From Shewanella sp. HN-41 (GTDB lineage Bacteria; Pseudomonadota; Gammaproteobacteria; Enterobacterales; Shewanellaceae): DNA of 64,000 bases. The translations under genes and the position numbers were made by a program. The first letter of the stretch is position 1. The number at the start of each line of letters is the position of its first letter. The stretch lies in assembly GCF_000217915.1 (NCBI RefSeq), contig NZ_AFOZ01000043.1, forward strand, positions 122,189 to 186,188. Direction: 5' to 3'. Of the stretch, positions 56,382 to 64,000 are shown one piece after another. Below the pieces are notes generated by a model, which saw only the letters and a program-made list of their open reading frames with translations, was not told the DNA's origin and made no database searches.

Positions 56382-58433
56382 TTACAGCTTTTCATCCACA
56401 ATTTTGGGTGTCACGAAAATCAGCAGCTCCTGACGCTCATTCTTGTCTGTCGTGTTTCTAAACAAGAAACCGACCAACGGGATATCACCCAAAACAGGCA
56501 CTTTACTGACACGGCTAATTAAGTTCTGTTGATAAATACCCCCCAGAACGATAGTTTCCCCGTTATCGACTAGCACTTGAGTTCCGATACGCTGAGTATC
56601 AATTGCCACCGCTGGCCCCGTCGGAGTATCAACGGTTTTACCCTGCGAATCCTGAGTGATTTCAAGATCTAGGATCACACGGTTATCCGGAGTAATTTGC
56701 GGTGTCACTCTTAATGAAAGCACTGCTTTTTTGAAGGTGACCGATGTCGCACCACTTGAGGTCGATTGCACATAAGGGATCTCAACACCCTGCTCAATAT
56801 AAGCCGATTTTTGATTAGAGGTGGTAATACGGGGACTCGCAATAATCTCCCCCTTATTCTCTTGCTCTAAGGCGCTCAGTTCTAGATCTAAAATAGTACC
56901 ATCGGCAAGCTTAGCAACATGAAAAGCGATACTCGTTGGGTTAGTCACCGCAGCGGGCAAGTTAACGTTTAAACGATCATTTATCGAAGGTACAGTGCCA
57001 TTGGCAATGTTTTGTGCACCTTCAAGTGAACCTGAAGTCCCTTTGGTTCCCTGTTGGTCGGTAACACCCCAACGAATACCTAAGTCTTCCGAAACGTCAT
57101 CTTTTACCGTCACCATGCGGGACTCGATCAATACTTGACGGATGGGAATATCCAGCACGTCGACTAAACGATGAATATTTTCTATGGTCTCAGCGGTATC
57201 TTTTACTAACACAGTATTCGTACGCTCATCGACTGCAACGGACCCCCGTGGAGACAACAAACTCGAATCCGTGCTCTTTAAGAGCTCTGCTATATCTATC
57301 GCTTTAGCATAATTGATCTGCAAATATTCAGAGTAAAGCGGTTCAAGCTCTTTAACTTCTTGTTTATTTTTTAGATTTTGACTTTCGCGAATAGCAAGCT
57401 CTTCACTCGGAGCCACCATTAAGATATTGCCTTCGATGCGTTTATCTAACCCCTTGGTCTGTAGAATCAAATCCAATGCTTGATCCCATGGCACATCATC
57501 CAGTCTTAGGGTGATATCACCTTCAACCGTATCACTGGTCACAAGGTTGAAATTGTTATAGTCGGCAATAATCTGCAGCACAGTCCGAACTGAGATACTT
57601 TGGAAATTAAGTGATAAAGTTTTACCGTTATATTTTTTCACTTCTTTTGTTGTCGCAACCCGCTCAACTTTGTTGATTGAGAGCCTAAACAGCTTATCTT
57701 CCTGTTTATAGTTGAACTCATAGTTGCCAGCAACATCAACCAAGATCCGTGTTGTTAACTCTTCTTTGAAAGTTTCAAAACTCTTTACTGGCGTTGAAAA
57801 GTCTTGGACGTCCATCACATACAGTAAGTCACTCTTAATGTCTGTGTTATATAGCTGTACCTCTAACTTAGAGCCAATTTGTTCCACGTTGACAGCCACT
57901 GAGCGGTTATTTAGATAAACTAATAACTCTCCTCCCCCATTGGCATTACGACGAAAATCAATATTACTGACACTATTTACGAAGGGATTGTCCGCATTCG
58001 CTTGTGCCCCTGCGACATTATCATTAATGGTTAAACGATAGGAATTCCCGATCACAGCACCTTGATAAGGTTTTACCTTAGATAAACCTAAGGCCACCTT
58101 AAGGCTCGTATCTTGCTGTGTAGTCGTTATCTCATTCACACCCACTTGATTAATAGGCAGATGATCCTTAGACAAACCAGAAATGCTATCACCAAAGGTT
58201 AATACCAGTTCTGCAGGTGCTGCATTGGAGTCGATGACTGGCGGTGTCACCGCATCTTCAAAGACCAGTTCAACCTCTAATTGGTGATCGACTAGGGCAT
58301 GGTACTTAACATCTAATAATCGATTTGCCGCAAAACTCGATGGCAAAACTCCAAATACCAATGCGATCCCAATAACAGACTTGACCAAGCCTGAAGATAT
58401 TAACGGGATTTTTATCGCGGCAGAAGATTTCAT
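56382..58433 (-). CDS. pilQ: Type IV pilus secretin PilQ
   Basis: PilQ forms the outer-membrane gate through which type IV pili pass. The 683-residue precursor has a signal peptide (VIGIALVFGVLPSSFAA, near 20-37), two AMIN domains (about 40-240) that bind peptidoglycan, an STN domain (about 275-335), a secretin N1 domain (about 365-430) and the secretin domain (about 490-680), with VPVLGDIPLVGFLFRN near the C-terminus, the secretin signature. It is the last gene of pilMNOPQ, 21 bp after pilP. Confidence 0.95.
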   Translation of the reverse strand: MKSSAAIKIPLISSGLVKSVIGIALVFGVLPSSFAANRLLDVKYHALVDHQLEVELVFEDAVTPPVIDSNAAPAELVLTFGDSISGLSKDHLPINQVGVNEITTTQQDTSLKVALGLSKVKPYQGAVIGNSYRLTINDNVAGAQANADNPFVNSVSNIDFRRNANGGGELLVYLNNRSVAVNVEQIGSKLEVQLYNTDIKSDLLYVMDVQDFSTPVKSFETFKEELTTRILVDVAGNYEFNYKQEDKLFRLSINKVERVATTKEVKKYNGKTLSLNFQSISVRTVLQIIADYNNFNLVTSDTVEGDITLRLDDVPWDQALDLILQTKGLDKRIEGNILMVAPSEELAIRESQNLKNKQEVKELEPLYSEYLQINYAKAIDIAELLKSTDSSLLSPRGSVAVDERTNTVLVKDTAETIENIHRLVDVLDIPIRQVLIESRMVTVKDDVSEDLGIRWGVTDQQGTKGTSGSLEGAQNIANGTVPSINDRLNVNLPAAVTNPTSIAFHVAKLADGTILDLELSALEQENKGEIIASPRITTSNQKSAYIEQGVEIPYVQSTSSGATSVTFKKAVLSLRVTPQITPDNRVILDLEITQDSQGKTVDTPTGPAVAIDTQRIGTQVLVDNGETIVLGGIYQQNLISRVSKVPVLGDIPLVGFLFRNTTDKNERQELLIFVTPKIVDEKL

Positions 58434-58454
58434 TATTCCCTCATCCTTCGCTCG

Positions 58455-58970
58455 TTATTCTCCAGAAAGTACTATGCTGTTTGATCGCTCGGACCAACAA
58501 CCAGAACCATCTGGAATTAATTCTATTACTTCAACACTCTGTGAAGTCACTTTAACTATACGGCCATTAAATAAACCTAAGTACTCGCCCACTCCCATCC
58601 GATATACGCTACCGTCATTGGTCTCTACAAGTGCCCAAGTCGTCGCAGCGTCTTTCAAAGTGCCGCGCATTTTTAGATTATCTAGCGCATAGGTTTCTAA
58701 TCGTCCCTTACGACGTTTTAAATCCGGTTGTAAGCAATTTTTACTGGTATCAATCACTTCTTCCGTTAATTCTCGGGAAGGTGGAACAAAGGGACTACGC
58801 ATTAATTCTGCCTGATAGGCAAAATGTTCAAACTTCGGTGGCTCTTTCAAGGGTGGGATATGGGCCACATGTTGTGCTTTAGTTGTAGTAACAAATAGCT
58901 CTAAATCGCTACGATCGCCAACACAACCCATTAAAAAAAGACTAAAAGCCAGTAAAGGTAAGAGTTTCAT
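58455..58970 (-). CDS. pilP: Type IV pilus lipoprotein PilP
   Basis: PilP is an inner-membrane lipoprotein that links the PilMNO platform to the PilQ secretin. The 171-residue precursor has the lipobox LMGC (Cys16), a flexible part with LRSPFVPPSRE-type proline-rich segment (about 52-65), and a C-terminal beta domain (LKMRGTLKDAATTWALVE to VEVIELI). It overlaps pilO by one base. Confidence 0.94.
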   Translation of the reverse strand: MKLLPLLAFSLFLMGCVGDRSDLELFVTTTKAQHVAHIPPLKEPPKFEHFAYQAELMRSPFVPPSRELTEEVIDTSKNCLQPDLKRRKGRLETYALDNLKMRGTLKDAATTWALVETNDGSVYRMGVGEYLGLFNGRIVKVTSQSVEVIELIPDGSGCWSERSNSIVLSGE

Positions 58971-59596
58971 TATTTCTTCCCCTTTTGATTGGCAGGCTTT
59001 TCAGGGGGTAACTCAGCACCTTCTTTAAAGCGATACGTCTTCGCTAAGATGTCCATTGCTAAGTTGCCGGCTTCATCTCGCTTAATCGTAAAATCGTGCA
59101 AACTGACAATCCGTGGCAACTTTGCGACACCACTCACCATATTACCGAGTTGATGATAATCACCCGTCACTGACATTCTAATCGGGAATTCAATGTAAAA
59201 ATCCCGTTGAATTTCGGGCTCCCAATTCAAGCTTTTGATATGCAAACCCGCATCGGTAGCGACAAACGTTAAATCGTCGAGTAATCCCGGCATTTCATTC
59301 TCGGAGGGCAGCATTTTCAGCAGCTCAGCAAACTGCTCCTCCATGATGGCTAATTGCTCACGGTAAAGTTTTAAATTGGCGGCGAGTTGATACTTATTCT
59401 TAAAGTCGTCCCTCAACTGCACTTCTTTATTTTGTTCCGCGTTATAAATGTCTATTGCATCGGACACGACCAGAAAATAACCCGCAGCAAACACACAGAG
59501 TGCCAATAAAATTGCGAAAAAGGTTTTTACCTGATTAGGCCAACCGCCAATATTTTCGAAATCAATATCATTAAACTGACTTAGATCGAGTTTCAT
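58970..59596 (-). CDS. pilO: Type IV pilus assembly protein PilO
   Basis: This 208-residue bitopic protein has a short cytoplasmic tail, one membrane helix (TFFAILLALCVFAAGYFLVV, about 27-46), a coiled coil and a ferredoxin-like periplasmic domain. It pairs with PilN to form the inner-membrane alignment complex. It overlaps pilN by four bases. Confidence 0.94.
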   Translation of the reverse strand: MKLDLSQFNDIDFENIGGWPNQVKTFFAILLALCVFAAGYFLVVSDAIDIYNAEQNKEVQLRDDFKNKYQLAANLKLYREQLAIMEEQFAELLKMLPSENEMPGLLDDLTFVATDAGLHIKSLNWEPEIQRDFYIEFPIRMSVTGDYHQLGNMVSGVAKLPRIVSLHDFTIKRDEAGNLAMDILAKTYRFKEGAELPPEKPANQKGKK

Positions 59597-60177
59597 TTAC
59601 TCGCTCCTTTTGCCGTTTTCACTGGCTCATCAGCCATAGCACCTTTAATGCTGACTCTCAGGCTAAAGCGCTGCAATTGCCTTAACTCATCTTCTTGAGT
59701 CACGATAGATTGCATATTGGGATCAGTTAACCACTCGGAAGCCTTAACCTTACGCATCATATTTGCGACGTTATTGTTGGACTCACTGCGGCCTTCAATC
59801 AGCAATAAACTCCCTTTCTTCTCAAGGTTTGAAAGGTATATTCCAGGTGGGACAATACGCACTAATTCATCCAGCACATGGGTCGGTAAATTACGTGATT
59901 GTTGGAGATTGAGAATAATTTCCGTACGACGCTCAATGTCTTTCTTACGTTCGGTGATCTTCTTAATCTCAGCAATTTGCGTTTCGAGTAATTGTATTTC
60001 CGATTGCAGATAGGCGTTACGCCCCCTTTGCTCATCTGTCATCATTTCAAGTAAAGAAAGCGCCACGTACACTAAAATGGCAGAGCCTAAAAATACAGCC
60101 GCCAGTATACCAATGTAATCACGTTTCTGTTTTTCTCTTGCCTCTTCACGCCAGGGAAGCAGGTTTATGTTCGCCAT
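59593..60177 (-). CDS. pilN: Type IV pilus assembly protein PilN
   Basis: This 194-residue protein begins with the conserved INLLPWREE, the segment that binds PilM, then a membrane helix (IGILAAVFLGSAILVYVALSLL, about 20-41), a coiled coil and a periplasmic ferredoxin-like domain. I start it at the ATG 60177 with a GGAG upstream. The upstream in-frame ATG at 60207 lies inside pilM. It overlaps pilM by 13 bases. Confidence 0.94.
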   Translation of the reverse strand: MANINLLPWREEAREKQKRDYIGILAAVFLGSAILVYVALSLLEMMTDEQRGRNAYLQSEIQLLETQIAEIKKITERKKDIERRTEIILNLQQSRNLPTHVLDELVRIVPPGIYLSNLEKKGSLLLIEGRSESNNNVANMMRKVKASEWLTDPNMQSIVTQEDELRQLQRFSLRVSIKGAMADEPVKTAKGASK

Positions 60178-61244
60178 TGACCGTAGCTCCTCAGCGCTAA
60201 GCCACAAGCAACCATATATTTGCTGATGTTAGGTTGCAGTATATTTTTAACCGATTCGTCTGCGTGCAAACATCCTTGAAAAGGATCCGCAATAATAGTG
60301 TGAACGCCTAATTCATTGGCCAATAAATTAGCCATGCCTTCCAGTTTAGATGTTCCACCACATAATACGAGGTAATCGACTTTATCTTTTCCACTCGAAG
60401 TGCAATAAATTTGCAAAGTACGTTTAATTTGCTGCAACAATTGAGCTTGGAAGGGGGATAACACTTCAAACATGTAATTACGCGGCAAGTCACCTTCAAT
60501 CTTGGCTTTTTCAGCTTGTTCATAGGACATGCCATAGAAAGATAGAATCGACTGAGTAAATAACTCACCACCAAAGGCCTGTTCACGGATAAAGGTGGTT
60601 TCACCGGACTCAACCACACAGAAAGTGGTCATATTGGCACCAATATCGACCATAGCAACGGCTTTCTGTCGAGCACCTTCAGGTAGTTGGCCAAGCACTA
60701 ATTCGACCGCGCGCCCAAGGGCATAACCTTCAACATCAACGACTTTCGTTTCGAGTTCGACCTCATCTAAGGCATCGACCCTCACATCGATATTATCGGT
60801 ACGGCAAGCACTGAGCAGCACATCAACCTTTGACGGGTCGGTGCTGTTGACATTCAAGGTTTCAAAATCAATGCTGACTTCATCGAGCGAGTAAGGAATA
60901 AGGTTATCGGCCTCAATCTCAATCTGAGCCTCCATTTCTTCTTCGCTAAGCGAAGCGTCCATGTAGATCACTTTGGTCATGACCGCCGAACCCGATACCG
61001 CGACCGCAGCGTATTTTACCGATTTAGGTAAGGTTCGCTTTATTTGCCTCAAACATTCGACAACGGCATCGGCATCACGAATATCATGATCGTTAATAGC
61101 CCCCTTTTTTACGGGAACCGCTGCATGACTTAATATTTTGTATCCATCAGCAGTCTTACTCAGCAAAATGGCCTTAACTTCGTGGGAACCTATATCGATT
61201 CCGACCATCTGCGGAGCCTGACGCTTCCATAAATTTGAAAGCAT
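60165..61244 (-). CDS. pilM: Type IV pilus assembly ATPase-like protein PilM
   Basis: This 359-residue FtsA/actin-fold cytoplasmic protein anchors the PilNO complex through the PilN N-terminus. Actin-like phosphate motifs are VGIDIGSHEVKAI (about 13-25), VDIGANMTTFCVVESG (about 200-215) and LVLCGGTSKLEG (about 293-304). It is the first gene of the operon and divergent from mrcA, the usual arrangement. Confidence 0.95.
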   Translation of the reverse strand: MLSNLWKRQAPQMVGIDIGSHEVKAILLSKTADGYKILSHAAVPVKKGAINDHDIRDADAVVECLRQIKRTLPKSVKYAAVAVSGSAVMTKVIYMDASLSEEEMEAQIEIEADNLIPYSLDEVSIDFETLNVNSTDPSKVDVLLSACRTDNIDVRVDALDEVELETKVVDVEGYALGRAVELVLGQLPEGARQKAVAMVDIGANMTTFCVVESGETTFIREQAFGGELFTQSILSFYGMSYEQAEKAKIEGDLPRNYMFEVLSPFQAQLLQQIKRTLQIYCTSSGKDKVDYLVLCGGTSKLEGMANLLANELGVHTIIADPFQGCLHADESVKNILQPNISKYMVACGLALRSYGQWRT

Positions 61245-61303
61245 AATCCGTTGTCACTTTATTATTGGTATTTCAGTAAAAGAGATTAGCACAAAATCAA
61301 CTC

Positions 61304-61332
61304 GTTATACGTATTTGTATAGAATGTTTCAA
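61304..61332 (-). promoter_or_regulatory. Promoter of pilMNOPQ
   Basis: On the minus strand TTGAAA (61332-61327), a 17-base spacer, then TATAAC (61309-61304) gives an almost consensus sigma-70 promoter, about 60 bp before the pilM ATG. Confidence 0.65.
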
Positions 61333-61371
61333 GATTTTACAAATGCTATTTTAGTGCTATCACGTTTTTGC

Positions 61372-61400
61372 TTCACCAAGACGTGTGCGCCTTATATACT
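61372..61400 (+). promoter_or_regulatory. Promoter of mrcA
   Basis: TTCACC (61372-61377), a 17-base spacer, then TATACT (61395-61400) lies 33 bp upstream of the GTG start at 61434. It is divergent from the pilM promoter. Confidence 0.55.
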
Positions 61401-61433
61401 GTCGCACTTAACTGAACATTAGGATCAATTTAG

Positions 61434-63953
61434 GTGAAGTGGTTAAAACGTATTGTTATAGCTCTATTCAGTCTAGCCCTTCTGGGCGTAGGCGCCATTG
61501 TTGCAGCATACTTTTATGTTTTGCCGGACCTACCGGATGTTTCAACACTAAAAAATGTGCAATTACAAACGCCTTTGCGCATATATAGCAGTGACGGCAA
61601 ACTCATATCCCAGTTTGGTGAGAAACGCCGTATTCCATTGAAACTAGATGAAGTGCCTAAACCTCTGCTGCAGGCCTTCCTTGCCACGGAAGATGCACGC
61701 TTCTATGAGCATGGCGGTATTGATCCTGTAGGCGTCCTGCGTGCCGCGATAGTGATGCTGACGACGGGGGAGAAGAAGCAAGGTGCGAGTACCATCACAA
61801 TGCAGGTGGCGCGTAACTTCTTCCTTACCCGTGACAAAACTATTATTCGTAAAGTGAAGGAGATTTTTATTTCCTATCACATAGAACAATTACTCACCAA
61901 AGACGAAATCCTCGAGCTCTACGTTAACCGTATTTACTTAGGTCAGAGGGCCTACGGTGTCGGCGCCGCCGCTCAGGTGTATTTTGGTAAGAATGTGCAG
62001 GATCTCAGCCTATCTGAAATGAGCATGATTGCCGGTTTACCTAAGGCGCCTTCTACTCTGAACCCTATTACTTCGCCTTCGCGCGCATTGGCTCGCCGGA
62101 ATGTCGTCTTAATGCGGATGAATGAAGTGGGCTATATCAATCAAGCTGAATATCAAGCCGCTTTACAGGAACCTTTAGTCGCTAAGTATCACGGCGCCGA
62201 AATTGATCTCTACGCCCCTTACATATCAGAAATGGCACGGGATTATATGGTGCAAAAGTATGGGGAAGAAGAAGCCTATACCAACGGCTACAACGTCTAC
62301 ACGACGATTTCTTCTGATCTGCAACTCCTCGCCCAGCAGGCTTTACGTAATAACGTCTACGCCTATGATGAACGCCATGGCTACCGAGGTCCCGCGGCGA
62401 TCATGTGGACGGATGCCAAACCTGATAACACCCAAATCCAAACTGAACTCGCCAAGATAGTTCCAGTGCAGGAATTGCAGCCTGCGGCAGTATTAAGTGT
62501 CGATGGTCAACAGGCAAAGGTTCTCACCGCTAAAGGTGAAACAAAAATCATTAAGTGGGATGGGCTTAAGTGGGCACGCAAATTTATTACCGATAAACGT
62601 CAAGGCGCTGTGCCTAAGTCCGCCGCCGAGATGCTCAGCGTTGGTGAACGTATTTGGATCCGCGATAACGGTCAGTATTTGCAGTTGTCCCAAGTACCCG
62701 AAGTTGCCAGTGCGACTGTATCGCTCGATCCCTACAGTGGTGCGATTCGAACCCTAGTGGGGGGTTATAGTTTTAGCCAGAGTCAATATAACCGTGTGAC
62801 CCAGGCCAAGCGTCAATTAGGTTCAAATATCAAACCGTTCATCTATGCAGCTGCATTAGAAAAAGGTTTTACCCTTGCAACCTTAATTAACAACGCGCCG
62901 ATCAACAAACCCGATATTAGTCAAGGCACCGCATGGCGCCCTAAAAACTCACCCGATATCTATGGTGGTCCAACTCGCCTACGTGTGGGCTTAGCACAAT
63001 CGATCAACGTGATGTCGGTAAGGGCCATGCGTCATATTGGTGTAGATGCGGCCATTGCCGAACTGACCAAATTTGGCTTTGACCCTAATGATTTACCACG
63101 TAACGAATCTTTAGCCTTGGGTTCGCCGTCGGTCACGCCACTGCAAGTCGCTACCGCCTTTAATGCGTTTGCTAATGGTGGCTTCTTAGTGGAACCCTTC
63201 TATATTGAGCGTGTAGAAGACGCCTATGGCAATGTGATTGAAAAAGCCAATCCGACATTGGCCTGTAAACCCAATGGGGCTACGGCGCAGTCTTCGAACG
63301 AGGCGATGGTTTTTGGTGACAGCAGCTTAGCTGCCGAAGTGCCTGCGGCGCAGTGTTTTGAACAAACGGGTCGTTTTGCGCCACAAATTATTTCGGAACA
63401 AACCGCTTTCTTAATTACCGAAGCGCTAAAGAGCGTAATTTGGGGTGGTGGTGATTGGAGTAAAGGCACTGGCTGGCAGGGAACGGCTTGGCGGGCAGCC
63501 CAGTTAATTAAACGACATGATATTGCGGGTAAAACGGGTACGACTAACGAATCCCGTGATACTTGGTTCAGTGGTTTTAGTCCAACACTCACCAGCACTT
63601 TCTGGGTCGGATTTGATGATCATGGTCGCCAACTCGGTAGAACCGCGTGGAATGCCAGCGGTGAAAAAGATCAGATCACTGGCACCGAAGCGGGGGCTAA
63701 AACCGCAGGACCGGGTTGGAATGAGTTTATGAACAATGTGCTGAAGGGCACGCCGGAAACGACGGCGATTCCACCAGAAGGCATAGTGTCGGTACGAATC
63801 GATCTTGCAACGGGTAAGCTTACCCGCAAAACCGACTATACCAGCGCGTTCGAATATTTCATCTCGGGCACTGAACCGAAGGAATACATCAGCGAAACTC
63901 AGGATGAAAATAATCTCTTCATCGATGCGCCAACGGACGACCTATTCCAATAA
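61434..63953 (+). CDS. mrcA: Penicillin-binding protein 1A
   Basis: This bifunctional class A PBP polymerises and crosslinks peptidoglycan at the outer face of the inner membrane. The 839-residue protein has an N-terminal membrane anchor and the GT51 glycosyltransferase with catalytic Glu in ATEDARFYEHGG (about 86) and GASTITMQVARNFF. The transpeptidase has the SxxK serine in GSNIKPF, SINVMSV and KTGTTNESRDTW. The start is GTG at 61434, with AGGA ten bases upstream. It is the target of LpoA (43545). The stop is 47 bp before the window end. Confidence 0.97.
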   Translation: MKWLKRIVIALFSLALLGVGAIVAAYFYVLPDLPDVSTLKNVQLQTPLRIYSSDGKLISQFGEKRRIPLKLDEVPKPLLQAFLATEDARFYEHGGIDPVGVLRAAIVMLTTGEKKQGASTITMQVARNFFLTRDKTIIRKVKEIFISYHIEQLLTKDEILELYVNRIYLGQRAYGVGAAAQVYFGKNVQDLSLSEMSMIAGLPKAPSTLNPITSPSRALARRNVVLMRMNEVGYINQAEYQAALQEPLVAKYHGAEIDLYAPYISEMARDYMVQKYGEEEAYTNGYNVYTTISSDLQLLAQQALRNNVYAYDERHGYRGPAAIMWTDAKPDNTQIQTELAKIVPVQELQPAAVLSVDGQQAKVLTAKGETKIIKWDGLKWARKFITDKRQGAVPKSAAEMLSVGERIWIRDNGQYLQLSQVPEVASATVSLDPYSGAIRTLVGGYSFSQSQYNRVTQAKRQLGSNIKPFIYAAALEKGFTLATLINNAPINKPDISQGTAWRPKNSPDIYGGPTRLRVGLAQSINVMSVRAMRHIGVDAAIAELTKFGFDPNDLPRNESLALGSPSVTPLQVATAFNAFANGGFLVEPFYIERVEDAYGNVIEKANPTLACKPNGATAQSSNEAMVFGDSSLAAEVPAAQCFEQTGRFAPQIISEQTAFLITEALKSVIWGGGDWSKGTGWQGTAWRAAQLIKRHDIAGKTGTTNESRDTWFSGFSPTLTSTFWVGFDDHGRQLGRTAWNASGEKDQITGTEAGAKTAGPGWNEFMNNVLKGTPETTAIPPEGIVSVRIDLATGKLTRKTDYTSAFEYFISGTEPKEYISETQDENNLFIDAPTDDLFQ

Positions 63954-64000
63954 ACGAGTAGTAGAAAGTCATTACCGATACGGGTAATACCCAATAAAAA

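Overview
The window is an ordinary chromosomal segment of a marine or freshwater gammaproteobacterium, almost certainly a Shewanella. It combines an AcnD/PrpF-type 2-methylcitrate pathway, the block aroK-aroB-damX-dam-rpe-gph-trpS next to pilMNOPQ and mrcA, rnpB beside rsmI-lpoA-yraN-diaA-dolP, and an inducible speF-potE unit next to a porin. Base composition is moderate (roughly 45-48% GC by eye). I saw no rRNA, tRNA, CRISPR array, prophage or complete insertion sequence. LAYOUT. 1-4983: end of the propionate (2-methylcitrate) operon: acnD, prpF and an extra isocitrate-lyase/PEP-mutase family gene, closed by a strong terminator. 5300-9820: a very large periplasmic-propeller/PAS/GGDEF/EAL signalling protein. 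9886-13936: ilvE, rof, a small unknown gene, a RidA-family protein and an NhaC-type antiporter. 14116-19820: zapB and ytfK overlapping tail to tail, then a leftward set (unknown lipoprotein, selO, DUF3630, srkA, dsbA) and an anchored helical-repeat protein. 20094-24718: a DsrE-like protein, a YgbA-type gene with a candidate NsrR operator, a membrane protein, a SYLF-domain protein, a diguanylate cyclase gene broken by a one-base frameshift, and a secreted unknown. 24818-27806: an acyltransferase coupled to a putative secreted zincin, and a YkvA-like protein. 27807-33598: the ornithine decarboxylation unit speFL-speF-potE and a porin. 33783-39964: ygiQ, a MAPEG protein, a ThrE-like exporter and a POTRA/beta-barrel outer-membrane protein. 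40000-42100: a small accessory island. 42159-46992: rnpB, rsmI, and lpoA-yraN-diaA-dolP. 47013-64000: an EamA exporter divergent from a LysR regulator, trpS-gph-rpe, two small membrane-protein genes on the opposite strand, dam-damX-aroB-aroK, pilQPONM, and divergent mrcA. MOST NOTABLE. (1) A 34-codon leader ORF upstream of speF (28347-28451), in none of the longer ORFs, aligns without gaps to the E. coli ornithine-sensing arrest peptide SpeFL and keeps its HIRR..H sensor motif. (2) The 40.0-42.1 kb island holds a GNAT/DUF1778 toxin-antitoxin pair, a PAT-like acetyltransferase whose last 15 residues are encoded by an attC-like recombination site, the truncated start of a second cassette-like ORF immediately beyond that site, and a transposase remnant. 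Together these look like a stray integron-cassette fragment with no integrase in view. (3) Candidate regulatory palindromes include an NsrR-like site, a T-N11-A LysR box, and several perfect inverted repeats near starts. HOW THE GENES WORK TOGETHER. The clear functional sets are propionate catabolism (acnD, prpF and the lyase-like gene), acid and polyamine response (speFL, speF, potE and possibly the porin), envelope and peptidoglycan growth (mrcA, lpoA, damX, zapB, dolP), type IV pilus assembly (pilMNOPQ), aromatic amino-acid precursor synthesis (aroK, aroB, rpe) and redox or protein quality functions (dsbA, selO, srkA).
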